Positions 40,155 through 51,746 of a DNA stretch of 64,000 nucleotides are shown here, in pieces (the stretch's first letter is position 1; the number at the start of each line of letters is the position of its first letter). A program made the translations under genes and the position numbers. The DNA is taken from NCBI RefSeq assembly GCF_028748185.1, contig NZ_CP118164.1, positions 6,287,814 through 6,351,813 of the forward strand, given 5' to 3'. The notes under the pieces were generated by a model. That model did not search any database. It had not been told where the DNA came from and saw only the letters and a list, made by a program, of their open reading frames with translations. The stretch comes from Bremerella sp. P1 (lineage in GTDB: Bacteria > Planctomycetota > Planctomycetia > Pirellulales > Pirellulaceae).

Positions 40155-42962
40155 CTAATTCGGTCGCACGTGCAACAAGACTGGCTGCGTCGCGTGACCT
40201 CCATCGGTGCCGGTTTGCAGGTGAAACAGGCGCGAAGTAGGCTGCGCGACTTCATCGGCCGTGATGAAGAACTCTCGCTCGTCGTGCCCCGACATGATCA
40301 TCAGGCCGTTCAGTCCCAGGTTGGCCACGTTGACCGCGAAGGGAAGGTTCCGGCCTGACCCTTCCTTGCCAAAGCTGATGTTGCCTTTCTCGCCGTCTCG
40401 CTTGGCGACCACTTTCAGCATGATCGTTTCGCCAGCGTGCACCTCGAATTCCAGCAAACCGTCTTCACTCTGCCGGATCGGCTTGGCACCACTTTCGGCG
40501 GCCTCGATACGCACGCCCAGCTTCGTCTTATCGCGGACTTCAATCGACTTGAAGCCAGCCACATCGTGCGTCACTTCCTTGTCGCCGATCTTCGCCGAAG
40601 CCGTGACTTTGATCTGCTTCAACTGCTCTTCGTTAAGCGTCTTCGCCGTCTCATCTGCGTACAAGACGCCCATCGCTTCAATCTGACCTTCTTCGATCGT
40701 GATCGGCGAGGTCACGGTAAAGCCATCAGGCAAGCCTTCCACTCGGACGTCGATCGGTCCGTCGAAGTTGTCCATCCGGGCACAGCGAAAGCGGACTTCG
40801 CGGTAGCTCTTCGCGCCAATCTTGACGTCGCGGAAAGCATTGTCCACACGAAAATCTTCCTGGCGAGGACGAGCGGAAAGTTCGTACGAGAACTTCTCGC
40901 CTTCAAAACCGCGCACGTCACGCACCTTCACCAGGTAGTCGCCATCGGCCGGGACAGTGAAGAAGAGCCGCGAGTCGTCTCCCATCGTACGGCGCGATTC
41001 GTCGTCGTTCTCGTAGTAAAGGGTAAAGACAGGGAGCCCGTTAGGAACGATCTCTTGCCCGGTGGGGACTGGTTCGACCACGTAGCACGGTTCGCCCAGG
41101 GCGTGGGCGAGCGGGGTCGTATCAAAGTAACCCCAGCGGCTTCCTTCGCCGGGGTAGACTTTAAAACCGCTATCAGGGCCACGAGGGTGAAGCCAAAGTC
41201 GAGCGACCTCGCCGCTGGAATAGAGATACTGATTCAGCTTCATCTCTTCCCAGTTGAAGATTCGGAAGTCGTCCGAGATCGAATCATTCTTACCGCGGAA
41301 CGTGAAGTAGGAATCGCGAATTGCCTGAAGCTTGAGACGCTCGACGGGCGTTCCATCGGCATGGAAGACGGAGATGTGCGAGTCGAGCGGGCTCTTCGAG
41401 CGCGCCGCGTTCGTTTCCAACACCCACGTCTGGCCTGCTAATGCCGAGAACCGATAATAGTCGACGTCCGGGCCCTCGGCCTCGTTGTGGATCGTTCCCT
41501 TAATCTTGGCCGGAAAAACAACCTTCTGGGCCGACTCCGGCGTATCGTTTCCTTCTTTCTCTTCAGTCGCGTTCATGTCGGTCGCGGTGATCGGCATGGG
41601 CTCGATCGATGCGACCTGCTGCGCCGGTTTCGCGTTCAGCTCCTCCGCAGTCCAGGTAATCCGCTGCACCTCGCCATTCATTTGCCCCAGGAAGAGTGAC
41701 TTCGACGGACCTGCGTATGCGACGGCCATGGCCACCTCGGGGCGATCACTCCAGAGCTTTAGCTCCGAGTAATTCGACGTGTCCCACAGCTTCACGGCAA
41801 GATCATTGCCGATAGTGAATAGCTTCTTGCCATCGTCTGCAAACGCCAGCCGCTGGACAGGGCCTTCGTGCGCAAAGCGGGCCTGAATCATTGGATTGAT
41901 TTTGGGACCATTCTTGGAAACGAACTTCCAGACCCGCAGGTTATTGTCTGCACCGCCAGCGACGATGGTCTTCCCGTCCGGCGAGAACGCACAGCAGTAA
42001 ACTTCCTTGAGCGGTTGCGGCAAGGTATCCAGTCGCATCGCATCGCTGACGCGCCACACTTTACAGGTATCGTCCGCGCTGCCAGATACGAGGAACTTAC
42101 TGTCGGGGCTGAAGCCAACATCGTAGACCGCACCGTTGTGCCCGGTCATTTCGCGTAGCTGCTTGCCGCTTTCGATATCCCAAATGACAATCTTCCGATC
42201 GTAGCCGCACGTCGCCAGCGTTTTTCCGTCCGGCGAAATCTCGGCGTCGAAGAGGATGTCGGAGTGCCCCTCAAACGCCTGAACTTCTTCCCCTTTGTCT
42301 GTCGTGAAGATTGCCGCGTAGCCAGCAAGTCCGGTGACGCCTGACGCAACGGCAATTCGGCTGGCTTCGCGATTGAATTGCAGCGACGTTACCTTCCCAG
42401 GCAGTCCGGCGATTTCCAAGACCGGCTTGCCCTGGTCATAGGAACCCTCCTTGTCGAGTTCAAACAGTTGTACCTGGCCGTAGCGGCCAATCGCGATCCG
42501 CTGGCCATCCGGCGAAACGGCTAGCGCGGAAACCGGTCGAACGCTAACGCTCGATGGAATGGGATCGACGGGCAGTTTCCACGAACCGCTTTGTGGTGAA
42601 TCGCCATGCGGGGCACCTGCCTTGATCCACTCGACGATTTTGTTGATTTCGTCCTTCGAGGGTTGCGGTTCGTCTTCCGGAGGCATCTTTGGGTCGGCCG
42701 AGTCGAGCATCACCGCTACCAGTTGGCTGGCCTTCACGTCGCCAGGCTTCAGCAGGGGGCCTTCCGACGTCGCTCCCTGAAGCGACTTCAGAGATTGAAG
42801 GGAAATGTCCGCTTCCGGCTCGGTGTCGTTGTGGCAGCCCACGCAATACTTGCGGAGGATTGGCTCGACATCGTTCTGGTAGCTCGGCGCTTCGGCTGCG
42901 GCCAACTGCCCAAGGCAGCAAACGATGGCCAAAGCAGGAAAAAGTAGGCTTGCGTATTTCAT
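40155..42962 (-). CDS. Planctomycete cytochrome-c-domain / WD40 protein
   Basis: A 935-aa secreted protein with signal peptide 1-23. Residues 28-120 are a planctomycete cytochrome c (PSC1-like) domain with haem motif CVGCH. Residues 140-440 are WD40 repeats (for example VYDVGFSPDSKFLVSGSADD). Residues 480-650 include a pre-peptidase-like beta domain (DYYRFSALAGQTWVLET) and the C-terminus is further beta sandwich. It is the last gene of a three-gene operon with DUF1549/1553 and DUF1501 genes, an arrangement typical of planctomycetes. The electron partner and substrate are unknown. Confidence 0.85.
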   Translation of the reverse strand: MKYASLLFPALAIVCCLGQLAAAEAPSYQNDVEPILRKYCVGCHNDTEPEADISLQSLKSLQGATSEGPLLKPGDVKASQLVAVMLDSADPKMPPEDEPQPSKDEINKIVEWIKAGAPHGDSPQSGSWKLPVDPIPSSVSVRPVSALAVSPDGQRIAIGRYGQVQLFELDKEGSYDQGKPVLEIAGLPGKVTSLQFNREASRIAVASGVTGLAGYAAIFTTDKGEEVQAFEGHSDILFDAEISPDGKTLATCGYDRKIVIWDIESGKQLREMTGHNGAVYDVGFSPDSKFLVSGSADDTCKVWRVSDAMRLDTLPQPLKEVYCCAFSPDGKTIVAGGADNNLRVWKFVSKNGPKINPMIQARFAHEGPVQRLAFADDGKKLFTIGNDLAVKLWDTSNYSELKLWSDRPEVAMAVAYAGPSKSLFLGQMNGEVQRITWTAEELNAKPAQQVASIEPMPITATDMNATEEKEGNDTPESAQKVVFPAKIKGTIHNEAEGPDVDYYRFSALAGQTWVLETNAARSKSPLDSHISVFHADGTPVERLKLQAIRDSYFTFRGKNDSISDDFRIFNWEEMKLNQYLYSSGEVARLWLHPRGPDSGFKVYPGEGSRWGYFDTTPLAHALGEPCYVVEPVPTGQEIVPNGLPVFTLYYENDDESRRTMGDDSRLFFTVPADGDYLVKVRDVRGFEGEKFSYELSARPRQEDFRVDNAFRDVKIGAKSYREVRFRCARMDNFDGPIDVRVEGLPDGFTVTSPITIEEGQIEAMGVLYADETAKTLNEEQLKQIKVTASAKIGDKEVTHDVAGFKSIEVRDKTKLGVRIEAAESGAKPIRQSEDGLLEFEVHAGETIMLKVVAKRDGEKGNISFGKEGSGRNLPFAVNVANLGLNGLMIMSGHDEREFFITADEVAQPTSRLFHLQTGTDGGHATQPVLLHVRPN

Positions 42963-42968
42963 GGCGAA

Positions 42969-45488
42969 TTAATGGTTGAAGAGGAACTCGCGGGTGCTCA
43001 TCAGGCCCCAGAACAGGTCTTCGATCGTGGCCCGTTCTTCGGCCGAATTTACAGGCGGAAGGAACTGCACCAGTTGGCGACGTTTTTCCGGCGTGGGGTA
43101 ACGCGAGAAACAGGTCATATAGATCTCGTCGACAATCGCTTCATCCGAGAGGCCACTACGGCGAAGCTGAAGCAGCTTCTCTACGCGGCTGTCCTTGGAC
43201 TGCAGCTTCTGATTGATCGTATTGCCGTTGGAAATGTGCATCACCTGAACCATGGTGGGTTCGGATGAGCGTTCACACTCACAGACTATGTTCCGAGGGT
43301 TTCGGCCGAACGTACTGAGGAAGTAGTTCTCCACGGCCGAGTCATATAGTTGAATCGCCTTGGTGCCCTCGGGATAGAAGTCGGTCTTCTGCTTGTCGTT
43401 ACCGGGGAAGGCAATCGTATCGAACTTGCTCGGTACGCCCGTCACGTGAACCACGGCATCGTGTAGGACTTCCGCCATGATGCGTCGGGGATAATAGCGA
43501 CTATAGAACCGGGTTTCTGCTTCATTGCCAGCGATGGGCTTACTCGAACGCTGATAGGCGTTGGACTGCAGAATCGCTCGCATGAGTGATTTCAGGTCGA
43601 ACTTGCTGTCGACGACATGCTTGGTCGCAGCGTCAAACAACTCGCCGTTACTCGGAGGATTCGAGATCCGCAGATCATCGACTTCTTCGACCAGGCCAAC
43701 TCCAAAGAAGTTTGCCCACACCCGGTTGGTGATCGCCTTGGCGAAGTAAGGATTGTCGGGCGAAGTTAACCACTGGGCAAACTTAACCCGGCGGTCTTCT
43801 GGGCTATCGAAGGCCATCGGCTCGCCATCCAGTGGCGTCGGTGGCTGCGGCTTGCCCGTTCGCGGTTGAACCAGTTCGCCGGAGGTGGCCACGTACAACG
43901 TCCGGGCACCATCCCCGTTGCGACCTTCGCCACCCCAGCCTTTGGCCTTCACACGCGAGAAGATATTGGCCATCGCGTAGTATTGGTCGTTCGTCCACTT
44001 CTCGAGCGGGTGGTTATGGCACTTGGCACAGCCGATCGACAGGCTCATGAAGGCCTGCGAGGCGTTTTCGGTCATCTCTTCCGGCGTTTGATTCAACGCG
44101 AAAAAGTTCGTCGCACCATTCTCGGTGCTCTCGCCGGTTGAGGTGACAATCTCGCGAACCATTTGATCCCACGGCGTGTTCTTCTCGACGTGCCCGTGAA
44201 TCCATTGGTAATACGTCTTGAGCGCCGTCGGGCGAAGCAGCGTGCCGTTGAGCATCAAGATATCGGACCACTTGTAGGACCAATAATCGACGAACTCAGG
44301 GCTTTCCAGCAGCTTCTCGATCAGCTTGTCGCGTTTATCTTCGCTCGTATCCGCCAGGTAAGTGCGTGTTTCTTCGAGCGTCGGAATGCGACCGATCGTA
44401 TCGAGATAAGCGCGCCGCAGGAATTCGGCGTCGGTACAGTTGGGCGAAGCTACCAGGTTGAGCCGCTCGAGTTGGGCATTGATGTGTTCGTCGATAAAGT
44501 TGCGTGGTTTTCGATCATCCGCGCCGACAATCTCTGACTTGTCGGCCTCCATCGCGTAGGGAACGGTTGTGCGAGCAATGGCCAGCTTACTGTCGTACCA
44601 CGCCACAATAGCCCCTTCGCCAGGTCCCATGATCGTGGCAAGACCTTCGTCATTGACCTGCGAGACCGTATCGTTGGTGCTCGACCAACGAACCCAACGC
44701 GTCACATCGCGCGAGGTTCCGTCGCTGTAATGGGCACGCACCGAGAACTGCTGCGTGGCTCCAATCGTCTGTAGGGATGCTTCGGGAAAGACTTCCAGCC
44801 GCTCGGTCACAGCGTCGCTCGACTCAGGAGGAGCTGCTCCATGCGCGATCCATTGGGCCAGAACCTCGAAGTCTTCGCTGTCGCGAGGAAGCTTCAAGCC
44901 ACCTTTGTGCGGAACGGCCGTTGCAGGTTTGTTCAGCAGCAAACTGTACTCCGGGGCGGCGAACTCGATTCGGCGTCCCTTGTCTTGCTTCACGATATTG
45001 AAATAGTCGGACTCGGGATCGTAACCATTGAGCGACAGGCGAAACCCACCTTTACCGGCCAGGGCTCCATGGCATCCGCCTGCGTTGCAATCTCGCTTCG
45101 ACAAAATAGGCAGCACGTCACCGCGTAAGCTGTACTGCGTCGCTTGGTCTTGGCCTGACACAACGACAGGAACCGATGCCGTCTGTTCTCCGGCTTTCAC
45201 CGTGATGGTTGTCTTTCCGTTACCAACCGGTTGAACGACACCATCTTCGATGGTGGCAACGGAAGGGTCTTCCGAATTCCACTCCAGCGCATCGGTTACC
45301 TGGCCCATAAGTTGATCGCCCATCTGCTGCTGAACGATCACCAACTGCCGATTTTGGGGCGATCGCAGTTCGATCTGTTGAGGCAGGATGACGAGCGAGG
45401 CATCTTCAGCCAACGCTGGCGAACTCATCAAGGCCAGCAAGGCAGCAAGAACCACCGCCGCTTGGGATATAGAAAGCCGCATATTCAT
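42969..45488 (-). CDS. DUF1549/DUF1553 protein with Ig-like domains
   Basis: An 839-aa secreted protein with signal peptide 1-27. Bacterial Ig-like segments lie near residues 35-110 and 230-310. A CNAGGCHG haem-like motif is near residue 136. DUF1549 spans about residues 330-530 (DEHINAQLERLNL, CAKCHNHPLEKW) and DUF1553 about 575-825. It carries two CxxCH-type motifs in all. It lies six bases upstream of the cytochrome-WD40 gene. Confidence 0.88.
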   Translation of the reverse strand: MNMRLSISQAAVVLAALLALMSSPALAEDASLVILPQQIELRSPQNRQLVIVQQQMGDQLMGQVTDALEWNSEDPSVATIEDGVVQPVGNGKTTITVKAGEQTASVPVVVSGQDQATQYSLRGDVLPILSKRDCNAGGCHGALAGKGGFRLSLNGYDPESDYFNIVKQDKGRRIEFAAPEYSLLLNKPATAVPHKGGLKLPRDSEDFEVLAQWIAHGAAPPESSDAVTERLEVFPEASLQTIGATQQFSVRAHYSDGTSRDVTRWVRWSSTNDTVSQVNDEGLATIMGPGEGAIVAWYDSKLAIARTTVPYAMEADKSEIVGADDRKPRNFIDEHINAQLERLNLVASPNCTDAEFLRRAYLDTIGRIPTLEETRTYLADTSEDKRDKLIEKLLESPEFVDYWSYKWSDILMLNGTLLRPTALKTYYQWIHGHVEKNTPWDQMVREIVTSTGESTENGATNFFALNQTPEEMTENASQAFMSLSIGCAKCHNHPLEKWTNDQYYAMANIFSRVKAKGWGGEGRNGDGARTLYVATSGELVQPRTGKPQPPTPLDGEPMAFDSPEDRRVKFAQWLTSPDNPYFAKAITNRVWANFFGVGLVEEVDDLRISNPPSNGELFDAATKHVVDSKFDLKSLMRAILQSNAYQRSSKPIAGNEAETRFYSRYYPRRIMAEVLHDAVVHVTGVPSKFDTIAFPGNDKQKTDFYPEGTKAIQLYDSAVENYFLSTFGRNPRNIVCECERSSEPTMVQVMHISNGNTINQKLQSKDSRVEKLLQLRRSGLSDEAIVDEIYMTCFSRYPTPEKRRQLVQFLPPVNSAEERATIEDLFWGLMSTREFLFNH

Positions 45489-45512
45489 GGAATGTCCAGG
45501 AAGGAGAGTGCT

Positions 45513-46889
45513 CTAGAACAGTTCGTGAATCGGATTGTGGCCCGAATCGACGATGGGGAAGGGACGGCCGCCGGGTCCCGGCAGCGCCTTGTGAACATCG
45601 AAGCCGAGACTATGGAAAATGGTCGCCGCTACATCCGCAGGCTGCACGGGTCGATCGGCAGGCACGGCACCAATCGGGTCGCTGGCACCAACAATGCGTC
45701 CTCCTTGGACGCCACCCCCGGCAAAGCCGCAGGTAAAACATTGCGGCCAGTGATCACGTCCGCCGGCTGGGTTCACCCGCGGCGTCCGACCGAATTCGGC
45801 CAGATTGCAGACCAGTGTCGAATCGAGCAGGCCGCGTTGATCCAGGTCTTCGATCAACGCCGAATAACCTTGGTCGTAGAGCGGAGCGACCGTGTTCTTC
45901 ATCCCGTCGATCGAAGTGAACGGCTTCGACCCGTGAATATCCCAGGTAATTTCGTTAAACACGGTCAGGAACGTATTGATCGTCACGAAACGGACACCGT
46001 TTTCGATCAGTCGCCGCGAAAGCAAGCAGCATTGACCGAAGCGATTCATACCGTAACGCTCACGAACCTTCTGCGGTTCTTTGGTCAGATCGAATGCTTC
46101 TCGCGCCTTGGGGCTGGTCATCAAACGAAAAGCGGACTCGAAGTTACTTCCCAGAAGGTCGGCGCTCTCGCTGGCCTCGAAGTTGGCTGCGGCTTGATCG
46201 ACCAGGTCGCGAATTCGCCGCCGTCGTTCCAACCGAGTCGAATCGATCTCGACCGGAGGAAGCAGGTCGGGGACCTTGAAGTTCTCTTTGGAAGGATCGG
46301 CATTGAGTGCGAACGGATCGTGAGCCTTGCCCAGAAATCCGCCTGCTTGACCGTTGGGCATGTTGCCACCGCCACGTCCCATCAATTGCGGCAGCACGGC
46401 GAACGCAGGCAAGTCGGTCTTGCGGCCGCGCTCGAAGCTGACCACCGAACCGATATGCGGTGTGTTCACCCCGCCAGAGAACAGCCGCCCGGTCTGCATC
46501 ATCTGCCAGCCCGCATCATGCACGGCGGCACCGGTGTGGTGAACCGAGCGGACCAACGAGAACTTATCGGCGATCTTCGCGTGGTTGGGAAGAATCTCCG
46601 AGATCTGCAGGTCGGGGTTATTGGTGGCGATCGGCTTGAACGGCCCGCGTACCTCCGACGGAGCATCTGGCTTCATGTCCCACAGGTCGAGCTGACTGGG
46701 AGCGCCCAGGTTGAAGATCATGATGCAGTTGCGGTCGTCGTGATCCGGCTTGACGGCCCCTTGGGATTTAGCCGCAAACAGATGAGGAAGGCTCAGCCCT
46801 AAAGCTCCGAGCGTTCCCACTTGCAGGAAGTCACGGCGTGTTTGTCCATTGCAGGTGACCGATTTGCCACGCCCTTGAAAAGTGAACAT
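45513..46889 (-). CDS. DUF1501 protein, Tat-exported
   Basis: A 458-aa sulfatase-fold DUF1501 protein. The N-terminus has the twin-Arg motif TRRDFLQVG, so it is exported folded. CIMIFNLGAPSQLDLWD, VHHTGAAVHDAGWQMMQTGR and AEFGRTPRVNPAGGRDHWP are family marks. First gene of the operon; the AraC-type regulator is divergent across 200 bp. Confidence 0.9.
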   Translation of the reverse strand: MFTFQGRGKSVTCNGQTRRDFLQVGTLGALGLSLPHLFAAKSQGAVKPDHDDRNCIMIFNLGAPSQLDLWDMKPDAPSEVRGPFKPIATNNPDLQISEILPNHAKIADKFSLVRSVHHTGAAVHDAGWQMMQTGRLFSGGVNTPHIGSVVSFERGRKTDLPAFAVLPQLMGRGGGNMPNGQAGGFLGKAHDPFALNADPSKENFKVPDLLPPVEIDSTRLERRRRIRDLVDQAAANFEASESADLLGSNFESAFRLMTSPKAREAFDLTKEPQKVRERYGMNRFGQCCLLSRRLIENGVRFVTINTFLTVFNEITWDIHGSKPFTSIDGMKNTVAPLYDQGYSALIEDLDQRGLLDSTLVCNLAEFGRTPRVNPAGGRDHWPQCFTCGFAGGGVQGGRIVGASDPIGAVPADRPVQPADVAATIFHSLGFDVHKALPGPGGRPFPIVDSGHNPIHELF

Positions 46890-47089
46890 CGCGTTCTCTT
46901 GTTTTCGTTCAGCCAGGAGGAAAAGTATTGGCTTGGGTGTAGGTCGCTAAGGAAGGAAGTCCGTACCGTTTTCCGCCCGATACGAACCAGATGTTCTTAA
47001 TCTATCTCGCCCGATGCGTGAAATACTAGGGATTTTTCCGCAATGTGTGGTATTATCTGCGCATCGCCCTAAATATCGGAGTGAACTAA

Positions 47090-47857
47090 ATGAACGCCAG
47101 TATCGGTGCCGAACTCGCCCTTGCTGGGCTATTTGACTATCTTCCTGACGTCTATCTTTACGTTAAGGACCGCGAGGGTCGGTTCGTCGCCGTCAACGAT
47201 GCGCTCTGGAAACTGCGGGGATGGGAGTCCGAGGCGGATCTGCTCGGAAAGACCGATCTCGATGTGCACCCTCGCTATCTGGCCGAGCGTTACATGGCCG
47301 AAGACCGGCAGGTGATGGAGTCTGGCGAACCACTTCCCAATCAAATCTGGCTTGTCCCCAGCAAACCAGGGGAGCTGAAATGGTTTATTTCGAGCAAGAC
47401 GCCCCTGAAATCAAGCACCGGTGAGATCATCGGAATCGCGGGCGTGATGCGTGATCTTGAGAAGGCCAAGTCGGTTGCCAACTCGTTTGATGCGTTCGAG
47501 AAGGTCGTCAACTACGTGCTGCGAAACTACGAACAGCCCCTCCGCGTCAATGAACTGGCCGCCATGGTGCATCTATCGGTCAGCCAGTTTGATCGCCGCT
47601 TCAAAGCCCTATATCACATGACGCCTCAGCAGTACATTTTGCGCGTACGACTTCACGCAGCATGTCACGAAATATTAGCGTCGCAAGGGACATTCGCCCA
47701 AATTGCGAACGCGTGCGGGTTTTATGATCAAAGCTACTTTACCAAGCAATTTCGCAAGCACCTGGGGATGTCGCCGACCGACTATCGGGTAAGGTATCAG
47801 GATTCGCTGGGGCAACTATCCGACTCACTGGGGCTGGCACCGCTGCTTCCCTCCTGA
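47090..47857 (+). CDS. PAS-AraC transcription regulator
   Basis: A 255-aa cytoplasmic regulator. Residues 10-125 are a PAS domain (LPDVYLYVKDREGRFVAVND). Residues 145-245 are an AraC double HTH (LRVNELAAMVHLSVSQFDRRF and IANACGFYDQSYFTKQFRKH, closing with SPTDYR). The pairing suggests direct sensing of a small molecule or redox state. Its divergence from the DUF1501 operon makes that operon a likely target; the permease downstream is another. Confidence 0.88.
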   Translation: MNASIGAELALAGLFDYLPDVYLYVKDREGRFVAVNDALWKLRGWESEADLLGKTDLDVHPRYLAERYMAEDRQVMESGEPLPNQIWLVPSKPGELKWFISSKTPLKSSTGEIIGIAGVMRDLEKAKSVANSFDAFEKVVNYVLRNYEQPLRVNELAAMVHLSVSQFDRRFKALYHMTPQQYILRVRLHAACHEILASQGTFAQIANACGFYDQSYFTKQFRKHLGMSPTDYRVRYQDSLGQLSDSLGLAPLLPS

Positions 47858-47874
47858 AATAGACTACCGACACG

Positions 47875-49167
47875 ATGAACCAGCCTCAGGGCCAGCTTCG
47901 CCGCGAATTGGGCATTCCCGGTGCCGTAATCACCGGTCTCGGCTCCATTCTGGGGACCGGAGTTTTCGTAAGCATCGGCATCGCGGCCGGCGTAGTAGGG
48001 GATTCGGTGGCGTTGGCGATCGTTGCGGCCGCCTTCGTCGCGATTTGCAATGGACTGAGTAGTGCACAGCTCGCCGCGAATCATCCCGTCAGTGGTGGCA
48101 CGTACGAATATGGCTACCGCTGGTTAAGCCCCAGCCTTGGGTTTCTCGCAGGCTGGATGTTCCTGTGGGCCAAGTCCGCATCCGCCGCGACTGCGGCGCT
48201 CGGCTTCGCAGGCTATCTGCTTCCGCTCTTAGGTAACGACAAAACCTCTTTTCTCGTGCCGCTCGCCTTGCTGGGGCTAGTCGCCCTGACGGTGATTGTG
48301 CTGTGGGGAATCCGCCGGACATCGCAGGTCAATGCGCTGATCGTGGGAACGACCGTGCTGGTTCTGATCGCGTTCATCCTCCTGGGAAACGCCACCACTG
48401 CGCCACGAGCACTTACTCTGACCGACCTTTGGCCCGCCAGCGACTCGTACGGGGCGTTTGCCCAGGCAATCGGCTTGATGTTTGTCGCCTACACCGGGTA
48501 CGGACGGATCGCCACGCTAGGCGAAGAAGTCAAATCTCCCCGCCGCACGATTCCCATCGCGGTGATCGTAACGCTGGCGATTTCGATGCTTCTTTACTTC
48601 TTGGTGGCGATTACCTCCCTACGCAACGTCGATGCCGATTCGTTATCAAAGTACGCCAGTCAAGACGCAGCGCCGCTGGAAATGGTTGCCCGGCAGTTTG
48701 ACGTTCCAGGCTCGATGGCCCTGATGACCGTCGGGGCGGTGACCGCCATGCTGGGTGTGCTGTTGAACTTGCTCTTAGGTCTCTCACGCGTTCTGCTGGC
48801 GATGGGACGCCGCGGAGACATGCCGCGCGGTCTATCGCTGGTAGCCCAGTCGAGCGGAGTTCCCTGGACAGCAACGATCGCCATCGCCGTTTTGATCGGG
48901 GCGATCGTCTGTGTGGGGAGTGTGAAGCTGGCCTGGTCGTTCAGTGCGTTTACCGTGTTGATCTACTACGCCATCACCAATGCGTGTGCATTGCGATTGA
49001 AAGCGGAAGAGCGCCTCTACCCGCGGATCATCCCCATCTTGGGTTTGCTCTCGTGCCTGACCCTCTCATTCTGGGTCGATCGCCAGGTGTGGTTCGTGGG
49101 CATCGGTATTCTCGTCGTGGGTCTCGTATGGCATCAAATTGCGCGGCGTCTTTCTCAGGCCAACTGA
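47875..49167 (+). CDS. APC-family amino-acid permease
   Basis: A 430-aa transporter with about twelve helices. TGLGSILGTGVFVSIG in helix 1 is the APC substrate loop; GGTYEYGYRWLSPSLGFLAGW follows the family pattern. It starts 17 bases after the regulator stop, so it is probably co-transcribed. Substrate not evident. Confidence 0.85.
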   Translation: MNQPQGQLRRELGIPGAVITGLGSILGTGVFVSIGIAAGVVGDSVALAIVAAAFVAICNGLSSAQLAANHPVSGGTYEYGYRWLSPSLGFLAGWMFLWAKSASAATAALGFAGYLLPLLGNDKTSFLVPLALLGLVALTVIVLWGIRRTSQVNALIVGTTVLVLIAFILLGNATTAPRALTLTDLWPASDSYGAFAQAIGLMFVAYTGYGRIATLGEEVKSPRRTIPIAVIVTLAISMLLYFLVAITSLRNVDADSLSKYASQDAAPLEMVARQFDVPGSMALMTVGAVTAMLGVLLNLLLGLSRVLLAMGRRGDMPRGLSLVAQSSGVPWTATIAIAVLIGAIVCVGSVKLAWSFSAFTVLIYYAITNACALRLKAEERLYPRIIPILGLLSCLTLSFWVDRQVWFVGIGILVVGLVWHQIARRLSQAN

Positions 49168-49296
49168 AGCACGTTTGGGCTGTCTGAAAATAATTTCCAG
49201 GCGCACTATCCTACTGAGGCGCTGCGCCTCTAAATTGCTTGTATCGGCCTCGCATCTCTCCCGCTTCGGGGCGAAACCATTTTCTTTCTCAAGTCA

Positions 49297-49959
49297 ATGA
49301 GCATCACCATGTCATCCGCCGACCCACAACCCGATCATCGTGGATCGCTCTCGCCAGAGAACGCTCCCCAGGTCGTGGTGCGCGCTGACAAGGTGTATGT
49401 CTGCTCGGCCTGCGGGACATTGGTCGAGATCCCAGCCGATGTTGTGGGCCAACTCGTCATCCCGGTCGCTCCTTCAACTCAGGATGAGCCAACAGCGACA
49501 GCGGCTTCCTCAGAGGCTTCCCCTCCCACCGAGCCGAAACAAAAGGCCGACCCAAATCAAGCTCTCACTGAAGAACGCCCATCAAAGTTCGTACCACCAA
49601 GCTCTCGGCCACCGCGCCCACGACTTCCTCGAAGGCCAAAGCGCAACGCATTCACCGGCGAGATCATCGACGGGCTTCGCGTGCCGTCTTCCCACCAACT
49701 GGACCGTGCGCTGGCGTGGGTCTCGTTCCATCTCAAAGTGCTCGACCGCCAAGGGAGCGAAATCAAGCGTCTGCAGAAGCTGCTCAAGAATCGCTGCTCG
49801 GCAGACCGGGTGGCACCGAATAGTCCTCACAGCAGTGCGCATGATCCTCCGGCCCGCGATTCGATCGGCCCGCCAGATCGTACCGATCACGGGCCTGCGC
49901 GCGCTGACTTGAACGTGGCCTCGCCATGCACCCAACCCAAAGGGCGCGAGCCTCCCTAA
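49297..49959 (+). CDS. Hypothetical Pro-rich protein with one Cys knuckle
   Basis: A 220-aa protein. Residues 25-45 hold VCSACG, half of a zinc ribbon. Residues 60-110 are Pro/Ser/Arg rich and disordered. Residues 120-165 are helical (LDRALAWVSFHLKVLDRQG). The second half could be a coiled coil. An internal ATG at 49309 is possible. Unknown function. Confidence 0.5.
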   Translation: MSITMSSADPQPDHRGSLSPENAPQVVVRADKVYVCSACGTLVEIPADVVGQLVIPVAPSTQDEPTATAASSEASPPTEPKQKADPNQALTEERPSKFVPPSSRPPRPRLPRRPKRNAFTGEIIDGLRVPSSHQLDRALAWVSFHLKVLDRQGSEIKRLQKLLKNRCSADRVAPNSPHSSAHDPPARDSIGPPDRTDHGPARADLNVASPCTQPKGREPP

Positions 49960-50135
49960 ATACGTTGCTTTCTCCCTCATAGAAAGAGCACGCAAGCGGT
50001 GCTGGGTACCCGTTACCGAGCCTGCTTGGGTGTGTTCGATGCTGCGCATAGGGAAAACCGGCAAAAGTTGACCTGTGCTGCCGGGCGTACGATACTAGAG
50101 CAGCCCTCTCTTTATCCCTCCCTAACTAGATTTCC

Positions 50136-51698
<1,563 letters not shown>

Positions 51699-51746
51699 GT
51701 CTCGCTCCCGTTTGATTATCCTAATTTCTCCTTTGGGACACTCCTC

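Noticed and set aside
40437-41441. Long plus-strand ORF opposite the cytochrome-WD40 gene
   Set aside because: Shadow frame; composition is irregular and no ribosome site is seen.
45231-46802. 523-codon plus-strand ORF opposite the DUF1501 gene
   Set aside because: Antisense to conserved DUF1501 motifs; third-position bias belongs to the minus frame.
49217-49231. GAGGCG/CGCCTC hairpin after the permease gene
   Set aside because: Short stem with no T-run; not enough for a terminator call.
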